Below, piece after piece: positions 28,171-34,930 of a stretch of DNA of 64,000 nucleotides. Position numbers and translations under genes: made by a program. Source of the DNA: a virus. The notes below the pieces were generated by a model. That model saw only the letters and a program-made list of their open reading frames with translations, searched no databases and was not told the DNA's origin. Each line of letters opens with the position of its first letter. Position 1 is the stretch's first letter. Location of the stretch: IMG/VR virus record IMGVR_UViG_3300031344_000004, positions 1 through 64,000 of that record. The stretch is one strand, 5' to 3'.

Positions 28171-28247
28171 GTAACTGGTGTGCTAGTGTATTGGTGAGCA
28201 CACCCGTCTTGTAAGCGGGAAGATTCCGTTCGATTCGGAAGCGAAAG
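28171..28247 (+). tRNA. tRNA-Thr(TGT)-like gene with unpaired acceptor
   Basis: Anticodon arm CCCGT-CTTGTAA-GCGGG, D-stem GTGC/GCAC (long loop) and T-arm TTCCG-TTCGATT-CGGAA are good, but the seven bases on each side do not pair. An intact Thr(TGT) follows at 28262. Probably a defective copy. Confidence 0.5.
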
Positions 28248-28261
28248 TGAAACGCAAATTC

Positions 28262-28336
28262 GCCGACGTCGCCTAATTGGCATGGCCGCCCATTTGTATT
28301 GGGACATAATTGTGGGTTCGACTCCCACCGTCGGCT
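28262..28336 (+). tRNA. tRNA-Thr(TGT)
   Basis: Acceptor GCCGACG/CGTCGGC (same as Thr(CGT)), D-stem GCC/GGC, loop TTTGTAT, T-arm GTGGG-TTCGACT-CCCAC. Confidence 0.9.
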
Positions 28337-28340
28337 CCCC

Positions 28341-28376
28341 TTGCACATGTGCGATAGCGTAGTGTACAGTGTTGCC
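28341..28376 (+). promoter_or_regulatory. Leaderless-type promoter within the tRNA array
   Basis: TTGCAC at 28341, 18-nt spacer, TACAGT at 28365, six bases, ATG 28377. Confidence 0.65.
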
Positions 28377-28535
28377 ATGTGGAAAAACAAGCTCAAGATC
28401 GCCGCCATCGTCATCGCCGTCGTTGCAGGCATCGTCCTCTACAAGAAGCAGCACGACGACGCTGCCGATCGCAAACGTAGTCGCCATGATGACGACGATA
28501 CTGATGATCAACGTCACCAGCACGACCTCAACTGA
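28377..28535 (+). CDS. Small membrane peptide, 52 aa
   Basis: N-terminal transmembrane helix (residues 6-22, LKIAAIVIAVVAGIVLY), then a charged tail rich in His, Asp and Arg. The in-frame codons upstream run through a tRNA, so ATG 28377 is the start. Function unknown. Confidence 0.6.
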   Translation: MWKNKLKIAAIVIAVVAGIVLYKKQHDDAADRKRSRHDDDDTDDQRHQHDLN

Positions 28536-28602
28536 GGAACACAGACTTGGGGCTCGCGAGCCCAAGAGGTTCCGCGTTCCCTACACAAAACGCGGGCGTG
28601 TG

Positions 28603-28674
28603 GTGGGAATGGTGTAGTGGTCTGCACGGTCGGATGTGGCCCGACAAGTGAGGGTTCGATCCCCTTTTCTCACA
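28603..28674 (+). tRNA. tRNA-His(GTG)
   Basis: Acceptor GTGGGAA/TTCTCAC preceded by a G that could be G-1, D-stem GTGT/GCAC, anticodon arm GTCGG-ATGTGGC-CCGAC, T-arm GAGGG-TTCGATC-CCCTT. Confidence 0.9.
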
Positions 28675-28680
28675 CGTAAC

Positions 28681-28752
28681 GGCCCCATCTTCTAGCGGCT
28701 AGGATGCCTGATTTTCGCTCAGGTCACGCGAGTTCGAGTCTCGCTGGGGTCA
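28681..28752 (+). tRNA. tRNA-Glu(TTC)
   Basis: Acceptor GGCCCCA/TGGGGTC, anticodon arm CCTGA-TTTTCGC-TCAGG, T-arm GCGAG-TTCGAGT-CTCGC. The next gene's ATG is 3 nt after the discriminator base. Confidence 0.92.
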
Positions 28753-28755
28753 CGC

Positions 28756-29097
28756 ATGTTAACGCTACTCTTCTACCTGTTCGCCTCACACGCACTGTTC
28801 GACTTTCCCCTGCAAGGCGACGCCGTTGCCCGTGAGAAGAACAGGCACAGCACCACCGAGCTCCAGAAGCACGTGCCCTGGCCGTATTGGTTGACTGCAC
28901 ACGCGCTGTGCCATGCCCTCGGTGTCGCCCTGATCACTAACTCGGTAGGTCTTGGGTTGACCGAGCTCGTTGCCCACTGGTGGATCGACTTTTTCAAGTG
29001 TGAGGGCAAGTACTCGATCCACGTCGATCAGGCGCTGCACTTGGGGTGCAAGTTCCTGTGGGCGATGATCGCTGCGTTCTACTTCTGGCACGTGTGA
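28756..29097 (+). CDS. DUF3307-like membrane protein, 113 aa
   Basis: Hydrophobic helices with the pattern ASHALFDFPLQGD (residues 10-22) and a C-terminal YSIHVDQALHLGCK segment, as in the DUF3307 family found in phages and bacteria. ATG lies 3 nt after tRNA-Glu with no room for a Shine-Dalgarno site outside the tRNA. Function of the family is unknown to me. Confidence 0.7.
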   Translation: MLTLLFYLFASHALFDFPLQGDAVAREKNRHSTTELQKHVPWPYWLTAHALCHALGVALITNSVGLGLTELVAHWWIDFFKCEGKYSIHVDQALHLGCKFLWAMIAAFYFWHV

Positions 29098-29130
29098 CTT
29101 TTGCGCCGCGCCGAGATACTTATGAGACAC

Positions 29131-29211
29131 GCCGTCGTGGAGGAATGGTAGACTCGTCGGTTTGAGAGGCCGATGCTTCATTGCGTGAGGGTTCGACTCC
29201 CTCCGACGGCA
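29131..29211 (+). tRNA. tRNA-Leu(GAG)
   Basis: Class II. Acceptor GCCGTCG/CGACGGC, anticodon arm TCGGT-TTGAGAG-GCCGA, variable arm, T-arm GAGGG-TTCGACT-CCCTC. One base separates it from the next ATG. Confidence 0.9.
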
Positions 29212-29212
29212 C

Positions 29213-29716
29213 ATGCAAATCAAGTACGGCAACCTACGCATGTTGATCAGTGAAGTCGCTGGTCAGTCAACACTCGATCGGGCAGTCGCTCTGGCGACCG
29301 AGCTGCACAAGGACCAGCGTGACAAGGGCGGTGCGTCATACATCGGTCACCCGCTCCGCGTGATGAGGTCGGTGTTGTCAAAGGGCTACGACGAGGACGT
29401 GGCGATCGCTGCGGTTCTTCACGACACCGTCGAGGACACGCCCCTGACGCTCGACGACGTGCAGCAGGAGTTCGGCCCGCGGCGCGCCGCCACCGTCGCG
29501 CTGTTGAGCAAGCAACCGGGTGAAACTTACGATGCCTTCATTGACCGCATCATCGCCTCGGGTAACCGCGACGCCATGCAGGTGAAGTTGGCTGACCTCG
29601 AAGACAACAGCGATGTCAAGCGCTTGGGCCGCGAGCCCACTGACAGCGACAAGCAACGGTTGACCAAGTACCAGCGTGCCTCGCAGCGCATCATTGCCGT
29701 GTTGGAGGCCAAGTGA
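29213..29716 (+). CDS. HD-domain hydrolase of the MESH1/SpoT type
   Basis: 167 aa, single HD domain. Metal and catalytic signatures: ELHKDQRDKGG (31-40), YIGHPLRV (43-50), the HDTVED box AAVLHDTVED (66-75) and QVKLADLEDN (123-132). These match small alarmone hydrolases, which remove the 3'-pyrophosphate of (p)ppGpp; substrate specificity is inferred. There is no synthetase domain. It starts 1 nt after tRNA-Leu. It could suppress the host stringent response or disarm alarmone-type toxins. Overlaps the next gene by 4 nt. Confidence 0.85.
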   Translation: MQIKYGNLRMLISEVAGQSTLDRAVALATELHKDQRDKGGASYIGHPLRVMRSVLSKGYDEDVAIAAVLHDTVEDTPLTLDDVQQEFGPRRAATVALLSKQPGETYDAFIDRIIASGNRDAMQVKLADLEDNSDVKRLGREPTDSDKQRLTKYQRASQRIIAVLEAK

Positions 29717-30066
29717 ACCAAGAGCTCGAGCAGTACCGTAAGCAGGCGATCGACGATGTCAAGCACAACGCCGCCTTCATCCGCGACACTGCCCGTGACG
29801 TGTTGATGCGCCCGTGTCGCGCCGTCTACGTCGTGGGGTCCGTCCTCGACAAGGCGATGTTCCGGGAAGACTCTGACATTGACGTGGCGGTGGTGGTTGA
29901 CGGCCCGAGCGCTGACACGGGCCTCTCTGAGCCGCTCTCCGAAAAATTGCAGCACGAGATGGTGAGATACCCCATGGGAGACGTTGGAGTTGTCAATACG
30001 CTAGTCTTCGTCAATGAGCTCAAGCTCGTCAGGGGCAAGTCCCTGAAGGTCGCAACAGAAGAGTGA
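29713..30066 (+). CDS. MNT-type nucleotidyltransferase, 117 aa
   Basis: GTG start in a GTGA overlap with the HD gene. The polymerase-beta-fold signature GS-x9-DSDIDV is present (GS at 42-43, D53-S-D-I-D57). Minimal size as in MNT antitoxins, which AMPylate partner HEPN toxins; no HEPN gene is nearby. A phage-borne neutraliser of a host HEPN/MNT system is one possibility; another is a role with the coupled HD hydrolase. Confidence 0.8.
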   Translation: MNQELEQYRKQAIDDVKHNAAFIRDTARDVLMRPCRAVYVVGSVLDKAMFREDSDIDVAVVVDGPSADTGLSEPLSEKLQHEMVRYPMGDVGVVNTLVFVNELKLVRGKSLKVATEE

Positions 30067-30070
30067 AGAC

Positions 30071-30155
30071 GCCGTCGTGGTGAAATCAGGCAAACACACC
30101 ACGTTCAGAACGTGACGCCCGTACAGGCTTGAGGGTTCGACTCCCTCCGACGGCA
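30071..30155 (+). tRNA. tRNA-Leu(CAG)
   Basis: Class II. Acceptor GCCGTCG/CGACGGC (identical to Leu(GAG)), loop TTCAGAA on a CACG/CGTG stem, variable arm, T-arm GAGGG-TTCGACT-CCCTC. Confidence 0.88.
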
Positions 30156-30156
30156 C

Positions 30157-30230
30157 GCCCGTGTAGCTCAATGGAATAGAGCGCTGGTCTTCGAAACCAG
30201 ATGTTGTCAGTTCGACTCTGACCATGGGTA
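30157..30230 (+). tRNA. tRNA-Arg(TCG)
   Basis: Acceptor GCCCGTG/CATGGGT, D-stem GCTC/GAGC, anticodon arm CTGGT-CTTCGAA-ACCAG, T-arm GTCAG-TTCGACT-CTGAC. Confidence 0.92.
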
Positions 30231-30231
30231 C

Positions 30232-30315
30232 GCTCTTGTGGCGAAATGCTAGCACGCGCCTGTCTTAGGAACAGGTGTCCGAAAGGACGTGAGGGTTGGA
30301 CTCCCTCCAAGAGCA
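30232..30315 (+). tRNA. tRNA-Leu(TAG)
   Basis: Class II. Acceptor GCTCTTG/CAAGAGC, anticodon arm CCTGT-CTTAGGA-ACAGG, variable arm GTCC-GAAA-GGAC, T-arm GAGGG-TTGGACT-CCCTC. Confidence 0.92.
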
Positions 30316-30422
30316 CTCTCGCTTCAGTAACTATGCGTGGGCCTCCCCTAAGGGATGCTGTGACGGTGACAACAACGACCACATGTCGCACACTGCCTTT
30401 CAAGTGAACCTAGCGGGCGCGA

Positions 30423-30493
30423 TGCGGTGAGGCCGATGGAAAGGCAAGCGTTTCATAAGCGCTACGTAGTGGGTTTGAATCCCATCGCCGCAA
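30423..30493 (+). tRNA. tRNA with CAT anticodon (Met, or Ile after lysidine modification)
   Basis: Acceptor TGCGGTG/CGCCGCA, D-stem GCC/GGC, anticodon arm AGCGT-TTCATAA-GCGCT, T-arm GTGGG-TTTGAAT-CCCAT. Confidence 0.85.
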
Positions 30494-30497
30494 CGAA

Positions 30498-30533
30498 GTG
30501 CAATGTGATGAGTGTCTGGAGTAGAATGGGAGA
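30498..30533 (+). promoter_or_regulatory. Leaderless-type promoter
   Basis: GTGCAA at 30498, 18-nt spacer, TAGAAT at 30522, six bases (GGGAGA), ATG 30534. Confidence 0.72.
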
Positions 30534-30842
30534 ATGCAGGACGGCACACAGGACCACGTGGAAGCATTGAAGGCGGGCCAGACGATCAGGTTTCGCCCGC
30601 GGGGCAACAGCATGCGACCTCGCATCGAGAGCGGCCAGCTGGTCACCGTCGCACCGTGCGCATTGGGTGAGGCACAGGTCGGTGACATCGTCCTGTGTAA
30701 GGTCGACGGTAAGCAGTGGCTGCACCTCGTCCACGCGATCGGTGCCGATGGTCGCTACCAAATTGGCAACAATCGCGGCCACATCAACGGTTGGGCGACG
30801 CCGGACAACGTCTTCGGCATCGTCACGGGAATTGAGGTATGA
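30534..30842 (+). CDS. LexA/S24-like (signal-peptidase fold) protein
   Basis: 102 aa. GNSMRPRI (residues 24-31) with the serine nucleophile at 26, then VGDIVLCKV, LHLVHAIG, YQIGNNRGHINGW and a final FGIVTGI strand: the order of the S24/S26 beta fold. No DNA-binding domain and no clear catalytic lysine. It could be an autoprocessing or decoy LexA-like domain. Own promoter inside the tRNA region. Confidence 0.75.
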   Translation: MQDGTQDHVEALKAGQTIRFRPRGNSMRPRIESGQLVTVAPCALGEAQVGDIVLCKVDGKQWLHLVHAIGADGRYQIGNNRGHINGWATPDNVFGIVTGIEV

Positions 30843-30846
30843 AACC

Positions 30847-31323
30847 ATGAAGGACATCGTCATCTACAGCAGGTACGCCATCGAACACGCCGATCCACCC
30901 GACGTGCCGCACCTCATCGTGTCGATCAATTGTCCGGGTGAACCGCCCGCCAAGATCCGCACTCACCGTGGCACCTTGGGCCGCGTCGACCTGTTTTTCT
31001 GGGACCTCGACCACCGCCCGGGCGGCGTCATCATTGAACCCACCGGTGTCGAGCTCGATGCCGCCGCGATCCCGGATGAACACTTCTGCCAGTCGTCAGA
31101 CGCCAAGAAAGTCATTGACCTCATCGAGGCACACCCGAGTGCAGAACGCATCAATGTTCACTGCACCGCTGGTATCAGTCGGTCGTCGGCCACGGCTGCG
31201 GCCTTGCACAAGATCCTCAATGGCAGCGATGCCGTCATCTTCGACAACCCGCGCTACCGGCCCAACATGCGCGTCTATCGCATGATGCTGGACGAGTGGT
31301 ACGCACGGCACCCGGAGAAGTGA
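30847..31323 (+). CDS. Dual-specificity protein phosphatase-like protein
   Basis: 158 aa. The P-loop signature HCTAGISRSS (105-114, consensus HCxxGxxR) with C106 and R112 and an upstream acidic segment. It hydrolyses phosphate esters through a cysteinyl-phosphate intermediate; substrates in the infected cell are unknown. Starts 4 nt after the S24-like gene. Confidence 0.82.
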   Translation: MKDIVIYSRYAIEHADPPDVPHLIVSINCPGEPPAKIRTHRGTLGRVDLFFWDLDHRPGGVIIEPTGVELDAAAIPDEHFCQSSDAKKVIDLIEAHPSAERINVHCTAGISRSSATAAALHKILNGSDAVIFDNPRYRPNMRVYRMMLDEWYARHPEK

Positions 31324-31325
31324 CG

Positions 31326-31679
31326 ATGGCACGCACTAACCCGCGTGTTGAGCAATTAGAGCGTGAAGTCGCGACTTTACGCAAGATGCTGGCCTCTTCG
31401 CGAGCAGACACGGGCGACATGCCTTGTGCGGGTTGCGGCGACAATTCGTGCATCGTTCGTCAACCGACGGGCATGGCCACCAACGGTGGTTGTCGCTGTG
31501 AAGCTCGCGAACTCCGGCGTGCATTGATGTGGCACAAGCGCCGCTCCACGTTCCTTGAACAGACAATTAGAGAGCTAATGATCGCGCTGCGCGAGCTCAC
31601 CGACCAGATCGAAGCCGCTAAAACACAGTGTACACCGCAAAGTGATGAAACAACGGGCGCTAATGGCCATAGGATTTGA
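31326..31679 (+). CDS. Coiled-coil protein with Cys cluster, 117 aa
   Basis: Heptad-like N-terminus (PRVEQLEREVATLRKML), Cys pattern CAGCGDNSC...CRCE in the middle (possible zinc site), then a second long helix (TIRELMIALRELTDQIEAAK). Two nt after the phosphatase stop. Function unknown. Confidence 0.65.
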   Translation: MARTNPRVEQLEREVATLRKMLASSRADTGDMPCAGCGDNSCIVRQPTGMATNGGCRCEARELRRALMWHKRRSTFLEQTIRELMIALRELTDQIEAAKTQCTPQSDETTGANGHRI

Positions 31680-31681
31680 CC
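31670..31681 (+). promoter_or_regulatory. -10 element at leaderless distance
   Basis: TAGGAT 31670-31675, six bases (TTGACC), ATG 31682. The GTGYAA element is weak (TGAAAC). It overlaps the end of the previous gene. Confidence 0.55.
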
Positions 31682-32347
31682 ATGTCACCGATGAAAAAAC
31701 TGTTGACAGTTGTGACCGTCGTTGCCACCCAATTGATCGCCATGGTGCACCCATCGTGGGCCGATCCACGCAAGTCAACGCACCCGAGGATGCCGACGGT
31801 GCGCACGCCGATGACGCGCGTTGAGCTGTTGAGCGCCCTGCGCGACGGCCACGTCAAGGCGTTCGGAGTGCTGCCGTCACGCGAGCGATTGGCCATGGCA
31901 TGGGGCCAAGTCGCCTTTGAGAATGGTCACGGCAAGTACACTTACAACCACAACTTGGGCAACGTCGGCACCACGGCGAAGGATCAACCCACCTACTACA
32001 ACCGCGGCGATGGCCACTGGTACCGTCACCATGAAACTTTCGTCGATGGGGCTGCAGCGTACTGGGAGATCGTCAAGCGGTGTGCAACCGCTCTGCGTCG
32101 GTTCGATGCGGGTGATCCCGTCGATGCAGCCGCCAGCCTGAAGAAGTGCGGTTACTTCGAGGCCGACCTCGCCACCTACACACGCGGCTTCGTAGCGCTG
32201 TACCACTTTGCCAATGACAAAGTCTTCGTGGAGGAACAACGTGAACAGCAACGACAAGAAGAGCTCAATGCAGCCACCAACGACGAGCTCGTCAAGCTCA
32301 TGGAGACAGCCTCAAACACCAGAGCGAGTGCCGCCACCTGTCATTGA
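31682..32347 (+). CDS. Secreted glucosaminidase-like peptidoglycan hydrolase candidate
   Basis: 221 aa. Signal peptide (SPMKKLLTVVTVVATQLIA, cleavage near WADP). The catalytic-domain-like segment LAMAWGQVAFENGHGKYTYN and NHNLGNVG matches the layout of FlgJ/Slt-type glucosaminidase and lytic transglycosylase folds, with the glutamate in FENGHG a candidate acid. The C-terminal tail is Gln/Glu-rich. Likely a lysis enzyme reaching the periplasm by the Sec route, or a cell-wall-modifying enzyme. Confidence 0.65.
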   Translation: MSPMKKLLTVVTVVATQLIAMVHPSWADPRKSTHPRMPTVRTPMTRVELLSALRDGHVKAFGVLPSRERLAMAWGQVAFENGHGKYTYNHNLGNVGTTAKDQPTYYNRGDGHWYRHHETFVDGAAAYWEIVKRCATALRRFDAGDPVDAAASLKKCGYFEADLATYTRGFVALYHFANDKVFVEEQREQQRQEELNAATNDELVKLMETASNTRASAATCH

Positions 32348-32765
32348 CAGCTTTCGCTTTGAGTTTGGCTTCCTCAGCAACTTTCACGAGGCGTCAATTT
32401 GGGTCGACGGTGAGCGCTATAAGAGCGCTGAGCACGCTTATCAGGCTGCCAAAGCAAGCGACCCAACGACAAAACGGTTGATTCGAGAGGCCAAGTCACC
32501 TGGCATCGCCAAGAAGTTAGGCCATGCGGTGCAATTGCCCGCCGACTGGGAACAACGAAAGCTGGACGTGATGCGTGACTTGATCAGGCGCAAGTTTGAG
32601 AACCCACTGCTTAGGGCAATGTTGCTGGCGACGGAAGACGCCACGTTGATCGAGGGTAACACGTGGAATGACACTTTCTACGGTGTGTGCAAGGGGGTGG
32701 GTCAGAACTGGCTCGGGCGCATCATCATGGAAGTGCGCGATGAATGTCGACGTGAGAGTGAGTAA
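32241..32765 (+). CDS. NADAR family N-glycosidase (YbiA-like)
   Basis: 174 aa with GTG 32241 chosen for its GGAGGA Shine-Dalgarno, overlapping the hydrolase gene by 107 nt. NADAR signatures: FEFGFLSNFHEA (40-51), YKSAEHAYQAAKA (60-72), EAKSPGIAKKLG, LLATEDATLIEGNTWNDTFYG and GQNWLGRIIM. NADAR enzymes cleave N-glycosidic bonds of riboflavin intermediates, and members act on ADP-ribose attached to DNA guanine. A counter-defence role against DNA ADP-ribosylation is plausible (inference). The Ser/Pro-rich first 35 residues are outside the fold. Confidence 0.85.
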   Translation: MNSNDKKSSMQPPTTSSSSSWRQPQTPERVPPPVIDSFRFEFGFLSNFHEASIWVDGERYKSAEHAYQAAKASDPTTKRLIREAKSPGIAKKLGHAVQLPADWEQRKLDVMRDLIRRKFENPLLRAMLLATEDATLIEGNTWNDTFYGVCKGVGQNWLGRIIMEVRDECRRESE

Positions 32766-32815
32766 CTGACGATGTGCCAACCGGCGGTTGGTAGTAGGTG
32801 AAAGCTCTTACACTT

Positions 32816-32888
32816 CTCCACGTAATTCAGAGGACAGAATGTCGCTCTCCTAAGGCGAACGTCGAGTGTTCGAATCACTCCGTGGAGA
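32816..32888 (+). tRNA. tRNA-Arg(CCT)
   Basis: Acceptor CTCCACG/CGTGGAG, D-stem ATTC/GAAT, anticodon arm TCGCT-CTCCTAA-GGCGA, T-arm GAGTG-TTCGAAT-CACTC. Confidence 0.9.
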
Positions 32889-32892
32889 CCAT

Positions 32893-32964
32893 GCTCCTGT
32901 GGCCGAAGGAATAGGCGTCCGTCTTCTAAGCGGAGCAATGTGGGTTTGAATCCCACTGGGAGCA
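32893..32964 (+). tRNA. tRNA-Arg(TCT)
   Basis: Acceptor GCTCCTG/TGGGAGC with two wobble pairs, anticodon arm TCCGT-CTTCTAA-GCGGA, T-arm GTGGG-TTTGAAT-CCCAC. Confidence 0.9.
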
Positions 32965-33031
32965 CTTCTGTTGTAGATCTTTCGGGGTGATGGTACAGTG
33001 GAGCCTGAGGTACAATTGCGCACGGTGTTGA

Positions 33032-33053
33032 TGGCCATTTGGGCCAGATTTTT
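33032..33053 (+). terminator. Possible intrinsic terminator
   Basis: TGGCC-ATTTG-GGCCA hairpin followed by GATTTTT. The stem is short (5 bp), but placement between the tRNA pair and the OmpA gene is sensible. Confidence 0.5.
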
Positions 33054-33116
33054 CACATGTGCGTGAGCCGTATATAGTGGACCTCAAGTTCATTTACCCT
33101 GAAAGGACGCTAAACA

Positions 33117-34133
33117 ATGAAACGTTTCCTGCTACTGGCGGGCGCTGCAACCATCGCCTGTCTTTCATCGACAGCACGCGCTGAAAATTTTTCACTGCAC
33201 ATGCTCCCCGGCCTTGAAGTACCCATCACCCCTCCGCAGGGGACGCTGGTGTACAACCCGGGCGTGTCGCTCAACACCGAACTGCTCTTTGCGTTGTCAC
33301 CCAACTTCGCACTTGGGCCCGCAGTTGAAGGTGCATACCTGCCTCGCTCGACGAACACCAATGAGAATGCGGGGGTGCTCTGGCAATTGGGCGTGGCCGC
33401 ACGATTGCAAGGTAATCGAAGCGGTGATGCGAGCGTCTCGCCGTGGCTCGAAGGTAACCTGTCGTACGCTCGTACGGGGGAACTCAACCGACCTTCGTTT
33501 GGCATCCGCCTAGGCATTGACGTGTTCACTGATGATGCACATGTCGCCAGCAATGGTCCCTTCGTCGGTTACGTGCACACGTTCCAAACGTCGCAGACCG
33601 ACTCACCGACTGTCGCCCTGCTCGACGGTCGCGACTACAACAGTTTTCAGGTGGGCTGGAGCGTCAACTTTGACTTTCCCGTGCACCAGGTCGTCAAGAC
33701 GACCACTCGCACCATCAAGGACGAGCGCATCGTCTACGTGCACGATACCCAAGTGCAGCCCGCGGCACCCGAGACGTTCACTGAGCGCGTCTACTTCAAT
33801 TGGGACAGCGCCGTGATTCGTAATTGGGAACAGGCCGACAAGGTCGACGCCCTCATCAACAAGATGACGGCCGATCCCTTCATGACGGTCAAGGTCGAGG
33901 GCCACGCTAGCCCCGACGGCAACTACCAGCACAACGTGGCCCTTGCGGCCAAACGCACCGCGTCCGTCGTCAAGTACCTCGTCGATCACGGCGTTGATGC
34001 CAGTCGCCTGACGTCAGAGAGCTTCGGCCCCGATCGCCCCTTCGTTGCCAACACCAACCAAGAAGGCAAAGAGCGCAATCGCCGCGTCGAGTTCGACGTC
34101 AGCTTTAACACCACCAATTCATCGGTCAAGTGA
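33117..34133 (+). CDS. OmpA-family outer-membrane protein
   Basis: 338 aa. Signal peptide (MKRFLLLAGAATIACLSSTARA), an N-terminal part with beta-barrel-like alternation (residues 25-190), then a C-terminal OmpA peptidoglycan-binding domain: VYFNWDSAVI, VKVEGHASPDGNYQHNVALA, AKRTASVVKYLVDHGVD and ERNRRVEFDV. AAGGACG lies before ATG. Unusual in a phage; it could alter the surface of the infected cell, for example receptor masking, or stabilise the envelope. Probably host-derived. Confidence 0.88.
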   Translation: MKRFLLLAGAATIACLSSTARAENFSLHMLPGLEVPITPPQGTLVYNPGVSLNTELLFALSPNFALGPAVEGAYLPRSTNTNENAGVLWQLGVAARLQGNRSGDASVSPWLEGNLSYARTGELNRPSFGIRLGIDVFTDDAHVASNGPFVGYVHTFQTSQTDSPTVALLDGRDYNSFQVGWSVNFDFPVHQVVKTTTRTIKDERIVYVHDTQVQPAAPETFTERVYFNWDSAVIRNWEQADKVDALINKMTADPFMTVKVEGHASPDGNYQHNVALAAKRTASVVKYLVDHGVDASRLTSESFGPDRPFVANTNQEGKERNRRVEFDVSFNTTNSSVK

Positions 34134-34141
34134 GGAATTAC

Positions 34142-34840
34142 ATGAAAACGCGCAACCTGTCAATCCTGTTCTGTCTCGCCCTCATCGCCGGGTGCAGTGC
34201 CTCGAGTTCGATCTTTCCGCCCACCGACGTTGGTGATGCGGGTGGAGACGTCGCTAGCGACGACGCTTCGGCATCGTCGAGTGGCAGTTCATCGGGTGGA
34301 TCGTCCTCCTCTTCGAGCGGGCCGTCATCGTCTTCTGGCGGCACCGGATCTTCGTCGGGCGCCGTGGTTTGCCCTGACGCTGGCATGTCGTCATCGTCGA
34401 GCAGCGGGTCTTCGTCTGGAGCCAGTTCTTCGAGCAGCTCTTCTAGCTCCTCTTCGGGTGCTAACTCGTCGTCATCTAGCGGTGGCTCGTCGAGTTCAAG
34501 TGGTAGCGGCTCTTCTTCAGGTTACGTGCACGATGCAGGGCCCGATGTGACTCCCTGTCCCGATGCAAGCAACGACGTTAACGTGCCCGACGGTGGCCAT
34601 GACGCCGGCAGCGATGCCTCGCCACCCAAGGATGCATCGACCGACGCACCTAAGCCCAAGGATGCGGGCACCGACGCCAAGGTCTGTTACAATGACTGCG
34701 ACGACACCTTGACGATCTGCACCAAGGATTGCGACGATCACTACTTCGGTGGTAGCAAAGACTGTGATGATTGTCACACGACGTGCATCACCGTGCAAGT
34801 GGCGTGTCACAGCGACTGTGACGTCGCCTGCGGCAAGTAA
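34142..34840 (+). CDS. Lipoprotein with Ser/Gly linker and Cys-rich C-terminus
   Basis: 232 aa. ATG 34142 with GAGGA upstream. Lipobox LIAGC (about residue 19). A low-complexity Ser/Gly tract spans about residues 45-128, then an Asp/Ala/Gly-Lys-Pro segment (DAGSDASPPKDASTDAPK) and a C-terminal domain with about ten cysteines (YNDCDD, CTKDCDD, CDDCHTTC, CHSDCDVACGK). The style is typical of myxobacterial lipoproteins. Follows the OmpA gene by 8 nt, so probably co-transcribed. Confidence 0.8.
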   Translation: MKTRNLSILFCLALIAGCSASSSIFPPTDVGDAGGDVASDDASASSSGSSSGGSSSSSSGPSSSSGGTGSSSGAVVCPDAGMSSSSSSGSSSGASSSSSSSSSSSGANSSSSSGGSSSSSGSGSSSGYVHDAGPDVTPCPDASNDVNVPDGGHDAGSDASPPKDASTDAPKPKDAGTDAKVCYNDCDDTLTICTKDCDDHYFGGSKDCDDCHTTCITVQVACHSDCDVACGK

Positions 34841-34896
34841 ACAACGAAGGTATCCCGTCGTCCGGGGACAAAGTCAGGCGGTGAGGTACACGATGG

Positions 34897-34930
34897 GCAT
34901 GTGGCCTACTTACTAGAGTAGGCCACATGC
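34897..34930 (+). other. 13-bp perfect hairpin
   Basis: GCATGTGGCCTAC pairs perfectly with GTAGGCCACATGC around TTACTAGA. No T-tract follows. GGGCATG (34895-34901) could instead pair with CATGCCC (34937-34943), giving a competing fold. A T-arm-like GCTGG-TTTAAGT-CCAGC lies just downstream (about 34963-34979). Located in the leader of the Pth2 gene. Confidence 0.55.
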
